Shown: in pieces, positions 1-6,740 of the stretch | Layout: every line of letters starts with the position of its first letter | How positions within the stretch are numbered: the first letter of the stretch is position 1 | Origin: Candidatus Aenigmatarchaeota archaeon | GTDB lineage: Archaea; EX4484-52; B79-G9 | NCBI GenBank assembly: GCA_023142905.1 | Contig: JAGLIP010000012.1 | Coordinates: forward strand, 1 to 12,000 | Length of the DNA: 12,000 nucleotides | Reading direction: 5' to 3' | Made by a program: the position numbers and the translations under genes | Notes under the pieces: generated by a model | What the model was told of the DNA's origin: nothing | What the model saw: the letters and a program-made list of their open reading frames with translations, nothing else | Databases searched by the model: none

Positions 1-1
1 T

Positions 2-133
2 ATTAACCCAATCAGGAATAAATTCGCCGAAGAACCTCAGGCATACAACTTTCTCCATGGTTCTGTTGAGACATCTGCTAGATTTTTAGGAGTTATAATA
101 TTTCTATTTGTTTTGATAAGTATCGTGGTTTGA
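2..133 (+). CDS. C-terminal end of a membrane protein (partial)
   Basis: An open frame enters from the left edge and runs 43 codons to a TGA stop. The last 17 or so residues (FLGVIIFLFVLISIVV) form a strongly hydrophobic segment ending at the C-terminus, so this is probably the last transmembrane helix or a C-terminal membrane anchor. The residues before it are polar (for example NKFAEEPQAY). No family can be recognised from so short a piece. It could be a chance open frame, but the sharp switch from polar to hydrophobic residues supports a real protein end. Confidence 0.45.
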   Translation: MNPIRNKFAEEPQAYNFLHGSVETSARFLGVIIFLFVLISIVV

Positions 134-186
134 TTTTGTGCTTTTAAAACTTGAAGAAAAGTAATCTTTTAGGATTATGTGTAAAA

Positions 187-621
187 TTATGTTAATTTTA
201 TATAAATATCCTTATATAATTCTGCTAAGTTTTTAGATCCCTCAGATACACATTCATCTAAGTTTTCAGCCTTTAGAGGTATTTTAAGAACAATGTATTT
301 TTCATCTTCATCACCAGGATTCGCAGCCTTTACAGTTTCCGCACTTATTTTCATATCCTTATTTATTTTTGAAACAGTTGAATTATATTCATGCATCAAA
401 AAATCAACATCGTTGTTGAATTTAGAAACATTCCCACGCCTTGACTCAATCAGTTTAACCTGTAAATTAAGGTCTACAGGCGACTGGACTTCTATATATC
501 CGTCATTTTCACGAATATCATATTCTTTTGTGTTTCTTTGAAAAATAACATTATTAATAGCGAATTCTATTTTTTCTACTATTTGTACTGCGTGTGCATA
601 ACTAGTTATCCCAAAAGTCAT
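187..621 (-). CDS. Hypothetical protein, 144 aa
   Basis: I do not recognise this protein. It has no clear membrane helix. Its N-terminus (MTFGITSYAHAVQIVEKIEF) is mildly hydrophobic but not a convincing signal peptide. The middle is charged and probably helical (residues about 60-95, rich in K, N, D and S), followed by a possible strand KYIVLKIPLK near residue 110. The start is supported by a TATA-like TTTAAA about 26 nt upstream of the ATG, which implies a nearly leaderless transcript. It is transcribed divergently from the M50 protease gene, and an 8-bp inverted repeat lies in the shared intergenic region. The function is unknown. Confidence 0.6.
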   Translation of the reverse strand: MTFGITSYAHAVQIVEKIEFAINNVIFQRNTKEYDIRENDGYIEVQSPVDLNLQVKLIESRRGNVSKFNNDVDFLMHEYNSTVSKINKDMKISAETVKAANPGDEDEKYIVLKIPLKAENLDECVSEGSKNLAELYKDIYIKLT

Positions 622-644
622 AGTCCTTAAATAGTGACTAAATC

Positions 645-650
645 TTTAAA
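645..650 (-). promoter_or_regulatory. TATA box for the 144-aa minus-strand gene
   Basis: TTTAAA read on the minus strand, centred about 26 nt upstream of the ATG at 621. That is the archaeal TATA-to-TSS distance, so the mRNA is probably leaderless. Confidence 0.5.
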
Positions 651-668
651 TAGATTTTGTTTCTTTGA

Positions 669-697
669 TGCTGTCTCACCAGTTTACAAAGACAGCA
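669..697. repeat. Inverted repeat between divergent genes
   Basis: TGCTGTCT (669-676) and AGACAGCA (690-697) are perfect 8-bp inverted arms around a 13-nt loop. The dyad lies about 20 bp upstream of the minus-strand TATA box and about 75 bp upstream of the plus-strand one. It could be an operator shared by the two divergent genes, or a hairpin. A T-rich stretch follows on the plus strand, but the only plus-strand gene upstream ends more than 500 nt earlier, which argues against a simple terminator. Confidence 0.45.
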
Positions 698-771
698 CCT
701 GTTTCTTTATTTTTGGGGCGTTATTAAATTATTTTAATTTTGTGTTGTTGTTTCCTTCAAAAATCACACAC

Positions 772-779
772 ATATAAAA
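772..779 (+). promoter_or_regulatory. TATA box for the M50 protease gene
   Basis: ATATAAAA is centred about 26 nt upstream of the ATG at 802. No Shine-Dalgarno motif is visible, so translation is probably leaderless. Confidence 0.6.
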
Positions 780-801
780 CTTAACGCACAAAACAAGAGT
801 C

Positions 802-2220
802 ATGAATAATTGGGAATCACTTGCTGTTCTTCTTTTAATAATTGCGGTTGTCTGGATTTTTGACCGAAAGAAGTTCAAAAAAGAAGGCATTATGTATCTT
901 AGAAGGACTGAAAGGGGTCTTAAGGTAATTGATTCCTTTGCAAAAAAACATACAACCTGGCTAAGAAAATTATCTGATTTTGCTATAGTTTTCAGTTTCG
1001 GGTATCTTGGATTGAAATACATATACAATGAACGAAAAGCAGCAAAAGAAAAAAAAAGCATTTGGCCATTGTTTTTATCATATACCCTTATTATGGGGCT
1101 TATGTCTGTTTATCTTGATTTATTTTTTTCGGCAATCTTGACTATTTTTGATGCTCCGATGCACATGATAGCTTTTATAGTGCCGGTTCTTAAAATTTTG
1201 ACATTTGCTTTCGGCATTTCAGGATATGCGTTTTTTTCAATTCTTTTAGGTGTGGTTGCAATTATAAGCAATGCAATTACCGGCGGTGCTGTGCAATCGC
1301 CTATAAGCCTTGTTCTCCCTGTCGAGGTTCCGGCATCATATGGGCTTCCCGTGTATTCAGTTCCTATAATCCCATGGATTATTTCAATACTTGTAATACT
1401 AATTGTGCATGAGTTTTCTCATGCAATAATAAGCCGTGTTGAAGGTATACGCGTTAAGGCAATGGGTTATGGGTTTATGTTAATTATGCCTTTAGGGTTT
1501 GCTGAGCCTGATGAAAAACAGATAGCAAAATCAACATCAATCAAAAAGACAAGAATATATGCGGCAGGCTCTTTTGCAAATTTCGTGACTGCGTGCTTTT
1601 TTGTTCTTTTGGTTTTTGGTATGTCTTTTGCAAGCATACCTTTAGTAAATGGAACACATGCTTTGGCAGGCATGGGCTATACAAATACACAAGAAGAGTT
1701 TCCTGCCGGAACATACCTTCCAGAAAATGGTGTAATTACTGAAATAAATGCACTTCCGGTAAATAACCTGACTGAGTTTTTAGCAATTATGGATTCAGTT
1801 TCGCCGGAAGAAAATATTACTCTTGTTATCAATAATGAAACATACGAAATTCCAACAGTAAAGGATTCGCGAAATGAAACAAGAGCATATATAGGCATAA
1901 CAGGCATATATCATTTTAAAGAACTTAAGGAAGATGTTAAAGATACACCAAAAGGATATCTCGTAAATGCTGTTTTCTATCTACAGGAGCTCTTCGGTTG
2001 GATAATACTTTTGAATATTGGTATCGGTATCGCTAATCTGATGCCATTAAAGCCTTTTGACGGTGGGCTTATTGCAGAAGAGGTTATCAAGGGTGCGCGT
2101 ATACCCAAGCCGAAACAAATTGCAGAATTCTTAGGAAAAGCTATGCTTTTCATTCTTTTGTTTGCGCTTTTAGGGCCGCTTTTTCTTAAAGGATTTTTTG
2201 CGTTTTTGGGTATTTTTTGA
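802..2220 (+). CDS. Site-2 protease family (M50) membrane zinc metalloprotease
   Basis: A 472-aa multi-pass membrane protein. The zinc-binding HExxH motif is HEFSH at residues 203-207, inside a hydrophobic segment. The third-ligand motif of M50 proteases, N-x-x-P followed by DGG, is at 412-422 (NLMPLKPFDGG). Between the two catalytic helices lies a soluble insert (about 300-365) with PDZ-like features (GVITEINALPV followed by a strand/helix pattern), as in RseP/SpoIVFB-type enzymes. Several N-terminal helices (about 85-165) precede the core. These enzymes cut transmembrane segments of regulatory or anchored proteins within the membrane; the substrate here is unknown. The start fits a TATA box 26 nt upstream. 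It is read divergently from the 144-aa gene and followed by genes with their own promoters. The family call is secure; the substrate is not. Confidence 0.93.
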   Translation: MNNWESLAVLLLIIAVVWIFDRKKFKKEGIMYLRRTERGLKVIDSFAKKHTTWLRKLSDFAIVFSFGYLGLKYIYNERKAAKEKKSIWPLFLSYTLIMGLMSVYLDLFFSAILTIFDAPMHMIAFIVPVLKILTFAFGISGYAFFSILLGVVAIISNAITGGAVQSPISLVLPVEVPASYGLPVYSVPIIPWIISILVILIVHEFSHAIISRVEGIRVKAMGYGFMLIMPLGFAEPDEKQIAKSTSIKKTRIYAAGSFANFVTACFFVLLVFGMSFASIPLVNGTHALAGMGYTNTQEEFPAGTYLPENGVITEINALPVNNLTEFLAIMDSVSPEENITLVINNETYEIPTVKDSRNETRAYIGITGIYHFKELKEDVKDTPKGYLVNAVFYLQELFGWIILLNIGIGIANLMPLKPFDGGLIAEEVIKGARIPKPKQIAEFLGKAMLFILLFALLGPLFLKGFFAFLGIF

Positions 2221-2241
2221 ACAAAATAATACCAAAAACGA

Positions 2242-2249
2242 TTTAAATA
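2242..2249 (+). promoter_or_regulatory. TATA box for the 198-aa gene
   Basis: TTTAAATA sits 18 nt before the ATG at 2268 and 27 nt before an in-frame ATG at 2277. The usual spacing falls between the two, so the box does not settle the start. Confidence 0.45.
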
Positions 2250-2267
2250 TCAATTAACTATCCCATA

Positions 2268-2864
2268 ATGATTAATATGAATAAGGCATTAAATACGCTC
2301 CGGTTAAATTGGATTTCGCAACTTGAGCCAGAAAAGAAATTCTTATATTTTGGAGATGATGTGCTGGTTACAGGCGTTCTTCCGGTTATTCAAGAATCTG
2401 GCGGACTTAAGAGCTTAGTGCCACATCGTATAATCTCTGGTTCAAAAGACTATGTTCGTTTGTCTTTGGAATACGAAGACACAAAACACTATGTGGATGT
2501 TTCGCAAAAAGACGGGTTATGGCAGAAATTAGACATTTTTAATAGGTCAGAAAAGTTATTTGCTATTGAAGGAACACTAGATGTAATGAACTATAAAAAT
2601 AAAATTTCTATTCGGTATAAAACCGACTTACCGCAGTCTATACCTCAAGAACTTGTAAAATATGAAAACATTCTAAAAGAACAAGAAAAACAGGGCATTA
2701 AACACAATAAATTCGGTGTTCTTGCAGCAGAGGCATCTACAAGTAATTTGGAAGAAACTATTGCGAAGATAGCCAAAACAGAAAATGAAATTCTCAAATA
2801 TATTCTGCGTTCAGATATAGAAATGAACTATGATATGTTTTTAGTTCCGGTGCAAGTTATATAA
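2268..2864 (+). CDS. Hypothetical protein, 198 aa
   Basis: I do not recognise this protein. It appears soluble, with no signal peptide or membrane helix. Residues about 20-130 alternate short hydrophobic strands with charged turns (KKFLYFGDDVLVTGV, DYVRLSLEYED, KISIRYKTDLP), suggesting a beta-rich domain. The part from about 130 to 185 (ELVKYENILKEQEKQ, EETIAKIAKTENEILKYIL) looks helical, possibly coiled-coil. The start may be the ATG at 2268 or the one three codons later (2277). It lies between the M50 protease and the AEC permease in the same direction, but both flanking genes have their own TATA boxes, so a shared operon is not implied. Confidence 0.75.
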   Translation: MINMNKALNTLRLNWISQLEPEKKFLYFGDDVLVTGVLPVIQESGGLKSLVPHRIISGSKDYVRLSLEYEDTKHYVDVSQKDGLWQKLDIFNRSEKLFAIEGTLDVMNYKNKISIRYKTDLPQSIPQELVKYENILKEQEKQGIKHNKFGVLAAEASTSNLEETIAKIAKTENEILKYILRSDIEMNYDMFLVPVQVI

Positions 2865-2865
2865 A
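2857..2865 (+). promoter_or_regulatory. TATA box for the AEC permease gene
   Basis: TTATATAAA overlaps the stop codon of the preceding gene and is centred about 27 nt before the ATG at 2888. No Shine-Dalgarno motif is seen, so a leaderless transcript is likely. Confidence 0.6.
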
Positions 2866-2887
2866 CCGTAAATCAAAAATATAAGAT

Positions 2888-3781
2888 ATGATTCTTGAAA
2901 ACACAGTTCCACTTGTTATTATTTTTCTTATTGGTTATTTTTTCAAAAAAATTAAAATTCTTAAAAGCAAAGATTCGAAAGTGTTCAGCAAACTCCTTAT
3001 GTATGTAGTGATTCCCGCAGTCATAATTGATTCATTCTCAAGAGCGACAATTGATGCGAGCCTTATTTATCTCCCAATTTCAGGTCTTTTGGTTGTTATA
3101 ACACTCACCATTCTTGGTTTTCTTTTTGCCCATGTCTTAAAGTTGGATAAGATTAAGAAAGGCGCGTTTGTGACAACTTTTCCGACATTGGAGGGAGGCA
3201 CTTTGGGTTATGCATTCATGCTTTCGGTTTTTGGCGCAGAAGGGTTGTCACGGCTGATTCTTTTTGATATTTCAAACGCATTTTATCTTTTTACTGTTGT
3301 GTATTTTATTTCCGGCCGTTTTGGCGGAAATAATACGAAAATAACTGATGCTTTAATGGATTTGATAAAAACACCCCTAATATGGGCTATGGTTGTCGGA
3401 CTTTTTTTGAATTTCATCGGGTTTCAGAATGTTGTTGTGTCAAATATTTTTGATATGATTGGAAGAAGCTTATTGTTTTTGGTTATGCTTATGCTTGGGC
3501 TTGAATTTCATCCGGAAATAAAATATTTCAAATTACCAATGCTTGAAATTTTTCTTAAAACAGCTTGCGGGTTTGGCATCGGGGTTTTGTTGTCTTCTTT
3601 TTTTGGGTTTACCGAACTTGAGCGGGCTACGGTTATAATTGGCGCATCGCTTCCACCAAGTTTTATAACGCTGATATTTGCTAAGGAAAACGGGCTTGAT
3701 ACAAAATATGTCGCAAACCTTATTTCGATTGCACTTCCAATCGGCATGCTATTTATGTTTTTGATTTTAGGGTATTTGTAA
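2888..3781 (+). CDS. AEC (auxin efflux carrier) family transporter
   Basis: A 297-aa, almost entirely hydrophobic protein with roughly ten predicted membrane helices. The layout matches the AEC/membrane transport protein family: an N-terminal helix ending in GYFFKKIKIL, then a second helix with the characteristic YVVIPAVIIDSF, and a two-half arrangement with a central loop. The family's intramembrane features of small residues and prolines are present (ASLPPSFITLIFAKENG near residues 254-270). Members move organic acids, malonate or amino-acid-like substrates; the substrate cannot be told from this sequence. The promoter inside the end of the previous gene implies independent transcription. 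Confidence 0.85.
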   Translation: MILENTVPLVIIFLIGYFFKKIKILKSKDSKVFSKLLMYVVIPAVIIDSFSRATIDASLIYLPISGLLVVITLTILGFLFAHVLKLDKIKKGAFVTTFPTLEGGTLGYAFMLSVFGAEGLSRLILFDISNAFYLFTVVYFISGRFGGNNTKITDALMDLIKTPLIWAMVVGLFLNFIGFQNVVVSNIFDMIGRSLLFLVMLMLGLEFHPEIKYFKLPMLEIFLKTACGFGIGVLLSSFFGFTELERATVIIGASLPPSFITLIFAKENGLDTKYVANLISIALPIGMLFMFLILGYL

Positions 3782-3872
3782 AACAAACAGAACATTTAAA
3801 AAGATTATACCAATATTTAAATACTGAGTTGCGATTTCTAGGTATTGAGCTGGAAAAATAAAGTTAACAAAG

Positions 3873-3882
3873 TTATTTAAAG
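3873..3882 (+). promoter_or_regulatory. Promoter of the ribosomal operon
   Basis: TTATTTAAAG is centred about 39 nt before the S19e start, predicting a transcript start near 3904 and a leader of about 13 nt that would just include the GAGGT at 3906-3910. A second TATA-like AT-rich stretch lies at about 3813-3821, so tandem promoters are possible. The rest of this 135-bp gap shows nothing else. Confidence 0.5.
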
Positions 3883-3916
3883 AATAAAGAATATCGATTA
3901 CAGACGAGGTAATGAA

Positions 3917-4558
3917 ATGACAACCGTATATGATGTTGATGCAAATAAGCTGGTAGAAAAGATAGCAGCAGAACTTAAAAATGTAAAAGAGATAAAAGCT
4001 CCCGAATGGGCCGCATTTGTCAAGACAGGCATAAGCAAGGAAAAAATCCCTTATCAAGAGGATTGGTGGCATATGAGAGCCGCTGCAATATTCAGAAGAT
4101 TATATTTAGAGCCTATGGGAGTTTCAAGATTAAGAAAAGCATACGGTAGCAGGAAAAACAGGGGCTTTAAGCCTGAAAAATTCTTCCCTGCATCGGGAAA
4201 TATCATAAGAAAAATACTTCAGCAGCTTGAGGCTGCAAAATTTGTAAAGAAAGACAAGAAAGGAAGAGTAATAACTCCTTTAGGGCAAAAATTTTTGAAC
4301 AAAACCGCATCTGACATTTTTGTTGCACCAAAAAAGGAAGAAAAGCCAGTGGTTGAAGCTAAAAAAGAAGAGATTAAAGTTGAAGCTGTAAAAGAAGAGT
4401 CCAAAAACGCTCCTAAAAAAGAAGAACCCAAAGTAAAAGAATCTTCAAAAGCTGAAGCCCTAAAGAAAGAAGAGCCTAAAGCTGAAGTCAAAAAAGAAGA
4501 ACCAATTGCAAAAGATGCTCCCAAGGCTGAAGAGCCAAAAAAAGAAGCAAAAAAGTAA
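3917..4558 (+). CDS. rps19e: 30S ribosomal protein S19e with Lys/Glu/Pro-rich C-terminal tail
   Basis: Residues 1-134 are a full-length archaeal S19e: YDVDANKLVEKIA at the N-terminus, the family hallmark EDWWHMRAAAIFRRLY (48-63), RKAYGSRKNRGFKPEKF, and the end RVITPLGQKFLNK. S19e sits in the head of the small subunit and is needed for its maturation. Residues 135-213 are an added tail of KEE, APK and KEEPK-type units, about 79 residues that normal archaeal S19e (about 150 aa) lacks. The phrase DAPKAEEPKKE (200-210) recurs exactly in FtsY. The start has GAGGT six nt upstream. It is the first gene of the operon; PDCD5 follows after 6 nt. Confidence 0.95.
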   Translation: MTTVYDVDANKLVEKIAAELKNVKEIKAPEWAAFVKTGISKEKIPYQEDWWHMRAAAIFRRLYLEPMGVSRLRKAYGSRKNRGFKPEKFFPASGNIIRKILQQLEAAKFVKKDKKGRVITPLGQKFLNKTASDIFVAPKKEEKPVVEAKKEEIKVEAVKEESKNAPKKEEPKVKESSKAEALKKEEPKAEVKKEEPIAKDAPKAEEPKKEAKK

Positions 4559-4564
4559 GATATT

Positions 4565-4888
4565 ATGGATTCCATAGAAGATATAAGAAAACGAAAAATG
4601 GAACAATACGCACAAGAATCTGTGGCAACCGGAGCTGCACAAGAGCAGCAGTTGGCGCAGGCGCAGTCAGAAATTGACTCGCTTGCAAAAAAAATACTTT
4701 CGCCTGAAGCTTTCGGGCGTATCGCAAACATAAGGACTGTGAAGCCGGATTTCGCGCTTCAGGTTGAGATGTTTCTGGTGCAGATGCATCAGTCAGGCCA
4801 GATAAAAGCGCCTGTGGACGAAAATACGCTTGTAAGCATATTAGACAGGCTGACAACAAAAAAAGAGACAAAAATCACAAGACGGTGA
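4565..4888 (+). CDS. PDCD5-family DNA-binding protein
   Basis: A 107-aa protein matching archaeal members of the PDCD5 family (TFAR19-like; archaeal MTH1615-type). It has an N-terminal basic/charged helix (EDIRKRKMEQYAQ), a Gln/Ala-rich linker (AAQEQQLAQAQ), and the family core LSPEAFGRIANIRTVKPDFALQVEMFL..QMHQSGQI, ending in a basic KKETKITRR tail. Archaeal homologues form a three-helix bundle and bind nucleic acid; the cellular role is poorly defined, but the gene regularly sits between S19e and L39e, as here. It starts 6 nt after the S19e stop and ends 5 nt before L39e, so it is cotranscribed. Confidence 0.93.
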   Translation: MDSIEDIRKRKMEQYAQESVATGAAQEQQLAQAQSEIDSLAKKILSPEAFGRIANIRTVKPDFALQVEMFLVQMHQSGQIKAPVDENTLVSILDRLTTKKETKITRR

Positions 4889-4893
4889 ACTAA

Positions 4894-5070
4894 ATGAGCA
4901 GACACAAAACACTTACAAAGAAAATAAAACTTGCAGTTGCGAAAAGCAAAGCATCCTCCGCACCAAGATGGATAGACCTTAAAGTATACGGCCTTGGAAA
5001 GGCAAGATTCAGATCGGTAAAACGATTCGCAAGCAGGCACTGGAGAAAACGCGGCAAAGTAGATGTATAA
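4894..5070 (+). CDS. rpl39e: 50S ribosomal protein L39e
   Basis: A very short, strongly basic 58-aa protein. It shows the L39e pattern: a KTLTKKIKLAVAKSKASSAPRW opening, with the conserved KKIKLA and the Pro-x-Trp (PRW, residues 24-26), and a closing RHWRKRGK. It is a few residues longer than the usual 50-51, the extra lying in the middle. L39e lines the polypeptide exit tunnel of the large subunit. A GGTGA motif lies exactly 5 nt before the ATG, overlapping the end of the PDCD5 gene (4884-4888). L31e follows after 16 nt, the normal archaeal pairing. Confidence 0.94.
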   Translation: MSRHKTLTKKIKLAVAKSKASSAPRWIDLKVYGLGKARFRSVKRFASRHWRKRGKVDV

Positions 5071-5086
5071 TATCAGGTGATTATTT

Positions 5087-5674
5087 ATGGCAAAAACAGA
5101 TGAAAGGCTATATGTTATTCCTTTAACGGATGCTTGGAAAAGCGCATACAAGAAACGCGCAAAAAAATCCATATCAATTGTTAAAGCATTTGCATCAAGG
5201 CACATGAAAAAAGATTTCGAAGATATCAAAATCGGAAAGAACCTAAACGAGCTTGTGTGGTCTAAAGGCATAAAAAATCCCCCAAGAAAAATAAAAGTGC
5301 GAATGCAGGAAAATGACGGCAAGCTGTGGGTTGAGCTTCAGGGCGAAAAAATGCTTTTTGAATTAGAGAAAGAGAAGAAGGCAGCTGAAGAAAAAGAGGC
5401 GCAAAAAAAGCCGAAAGACGCAAAAAAAGAAGTGCCTAAAGCCGATGCTGTAAAAGAAGAGCCAAAAGAACAAAAAGCAGCAAAAACTCCGGCAAAAAAA
5501 GAAGAGCCGCCTGCAAAAGATGTTCCAAAAGCTAAAGCACCGGAAAAGAAAGAAGAGCCGAAAGCTGAAGTCGTAAAAGAAGAGCCGAAGCCAAAAAAGG
5601 CAGAAACCATTAAAAAAGAGGTTCCAAAAGCAGCAGCAAAAAAGGAAACACCAAAAGCTGCCCCAAAAAAATAA
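5087..5674 (+). CDS. rpl31e: 50S ribosomal protein L31e with Lys/Glu/Pro/Ala-rich C-terminal tail
   Basis: Residues 1 to about 88 are archaeal L31e: ERLYVIPLTDAWKSAYKKRAKKSISIVKAFASRHMK, then LNELVWSKGIKNPPRKIKVRM, which is the family signature. L31e sits at the rim of the exit tunnel, near where nascent-chain factors bind. Residues about 89-195 are an extra low-complexity tail built from KEEPK, KAE, APK and VPKA units, more than doubling the usual length of 85-95 aa. The start has GGTGA at 5076-5080, 6 nt before the ATG. A T-rich tract follows the stop. The tail resembles those on S19e and FtsY in this window. Confidence 0.95.
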   Translation: MAKTDERLYVIPLTDAWKSAYKKRAKKSISIVKAFASRHMKKDFEDIKIGKNLNELVWSKGIKNPPRKIKVRMQENDGKLWVELQGEKMLFELEKEKKAAEEKEAQKKPKDAKKEVPKADAVKEEPKEQKAAKTPAKKEEPPAKDVPKAKAPEKKEEPKAEVVKEEPKPKKAETIKKEVPKAAAKKETPKAAPKK

Positions 5675-5675
5675 C

Positions 5676-5701
5676 TCTTCTTTTTCTTTTTTAATTTTTT
5701 T
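5676..5701 (+). terminator. T-rich tract after L31e
   Basis: About 26 nt of nearly pure pyrimidine/T with short T4-T7 runs directly after the L31e stop and before aIF6. Archaeal polymerase stops at such oligo-T tracts without needing a hairpin. It may partly terminate the upstream operon and lower aIF6 expression. Confidence 0.4.
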
Positions 5702-5715
5702 AAGTTTGTGATATT

Positions 5716-6381
5716 ATGGCGCATTTATCTTTAGGGGATTACAAAGGAGATGCAAATATAGGGCTTTTCGGTGTTGCAACAGACAAGTTCGTTTTATTGC
5801 CGGATGAGTCTATTGATGCCGAAGTGCTGAATGTTCCTTCTATTTTTGGCACTGTATGCGGCACAAAACTTTTAGGTATTTTTTGCGTTGGCAATTCAAA
5901 CGCGCTTTTAGTGCCTCAAAACATAATGGATAAGGAATTTGAAAATATCGAAGAACAGATTAAAAAAATAGATTCTAAAATATCTGTGGTGCGTTTGGAT
6001 ACAAAGCATAATGTTTTAGGAAATCTTATTGTTGCAAATGATACAGGAGCGGTCATAAGCCCTGTTTTAGAAGATAAAAAAGAGGAAATCTCAAAACTTC
6101 TTAAAGTGCCTGTTGTTGTAAGCAATATTATGGATTTTGAAATTGTGGGCTCTGTATGCGTAACTACAAACAAGGGTTTTCTATTAAACATTTACGCTGA
6201 AGAGACAGATTATAAGTTCGTTAAAAAAGCGCTTAAAGTTGATGGCGATATAGGATCAGTTAATTTAGGCGGGCCGTTTGTTTCAAGCGGTATTCTTGCA
6301 AACTCAAATGGTGTTATTGTCGGAAAGAACACAACCGGACCTGAGACTGCACGGATTGACGAAGCGCTTGGATTTATTTGA
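5716..6381 (+). CDS. eif6: Translation initiation factor aIF6
   Basis: A 221-aa protein of the usual archaeal IF6 length. It shows the repeating units of the five-bladed propeller: GDANIGLFGVATDKFVLLP at the start, NSNALLVP (about 59-66), GNLIVANDTGAVISP (about 100-114), VCVTTNKGFLL (about 147-157), and the conserved end NSNGVIVGKNTTGPETARIDEALGF. aIF6 binds the large subunit at the L14e/L23/L24e face and keeps subunits apart, acting in large-subunit maturation. The gene follows L31e in the classic archaeal order. A weak GTGAT lies just before the ATG. The next expected partner, L20a/LX, is not found. Confidence 0.96.
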   Translation: MAHLSLGDYKGDANIGLFGVATDKFVLLPDESIDAEVLNVPSIFGTVCGTKLLGIFCVGNSNALLVPQNIMDKEFENIEEQIKKIDSKISVVRLDTKHNVLGNLIVANDTGAVISPVLEDKKEEISKLLKVPVVVSNIMDFEIVGSVCVTTNKGFLLNIYAEETDYKFVKKALKVDGDIGSVNLGGPFVSSGILANSNGVIVGKNTTGPETARIDEALGFI

Positions 6382-6392
6382 TACCCCAGCAC

Positions 6393-6399
6393 ATATAAA
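6393..6399 (+). promoter_or_regulatory. TATA box for the PQ-loop-like gene
   Basis: ATATAAA is centred about 26 nt before the ATG at 6422, fitting a leaderless transcript and fixing that ATG as the start rather than upstream in-frame codons that overlap aIF6. Confidence 0.55.
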
Positions 6400-6421
6400 C
6401 TTGGTTCGTCGAACATATAGG

Positions 6422-6679
6422 ATGGTTTGGCAAGATATTGTAATTTCAATTGTAAATATAGTTTTTATAATTGCACTGGTTCCACAGATTTATAATGGGT
6501 TTAAACTGAAAAAAGGCTCTGTAATGATTGCTACTTCTGCGCCGACATTTATTGGTTTGTATGTTATGGCAATAGCATTTTATACACTTAAATTGTATTA
6601 TTCATCGTTTGTAACGATTATTGGCGGACTTCTTTGGACAATTCTTTTTATTCAACAATTAATGTATAAAACTGGTTGA
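6422..6679 (+). CDS. Small three-helix membrane protein, PQ-loop/SemiSWEET-like
   Basis: An 85-aa protein with three predicted membrane helices: about 6-25 (VISIVNIVFIIALVPQIYNG), 32-56 (SVMIATSAPTFIGLYVMAIA) and 62-80 (FVTIIGGLLWTILFIQQLM). The first helix ends in a Pro-Gln pair (PQIYNG), as in PQ-loop proteins, and the size and three-helix layout match the half-transporter SemiSWEETs, which dimerise to move sugars. Sequence identity to known SemiSWEETs looks low, so substrate and family are tentative. An upstream extension into aIF6 is open but lacks membrane character, and the TATA box favours this start. It interrupts the expected aIF6 - L20a - prefoldin order. Confidence 0.72.
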   Translation: MVWQDIVISIVNIVFIIALVPQIYNGFKLKKGSVMIATSAPTFIGLYVMAIAFYTLKLYYSSFVTIIGGLLWTILFIQQLMYKTG

Positions 6680-6691
6680 AATTAGATTTTT

Positions 6692-6723
6692 CAAAAGAAA
6701 AAGAAACGAGCGCATATTTGCGC
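6692..6723 (-). terminator. Terminator of the secreted coiled-coil gene
   Basis: Read on the minus strand, a short hairpin (GCGCA-loop-TGCGC, 6710-6723, perfect 5-bp arms) is followed by a T-rich tract (TTTCTTTTTCTTTT, about 6692-6706). It lies 17 nt after the stop of the minus-strand gene, in the convergent gap, and may also stop transcripts from the plus side. Confidence 0.5.
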
Positions 6724-6740
6724 CCAACAGAATTTAATTC

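Noticed and set aside
3820..3851. Imperfect direct repeat (TACTGAGTTG / TATTGAGCTG) ahead of the S19e promoter
   Set aside because: Only 8 of 10 bases match, in one pair, with no further copies.
4219..5724. Long minus-strand open frames opposite the S19e, PDCD5 and L31e genes (4219-4731, 4789-5322, 5338-5724)
   Set aside because: They are Ser/Phe/Ala-rich mirrors of the Lys/Glu-rich tails and ribosomal genes, have no promoter or Shine-Dalgarno, and overlap secure genes.
6278..6421. A 48-codon N-terminal extension of the PQ-loop-like gene
   Set aside because: It overlaps the conserved end of aIF6, has no membrane character, and the TATA box spacing points to the ATG at 6422.
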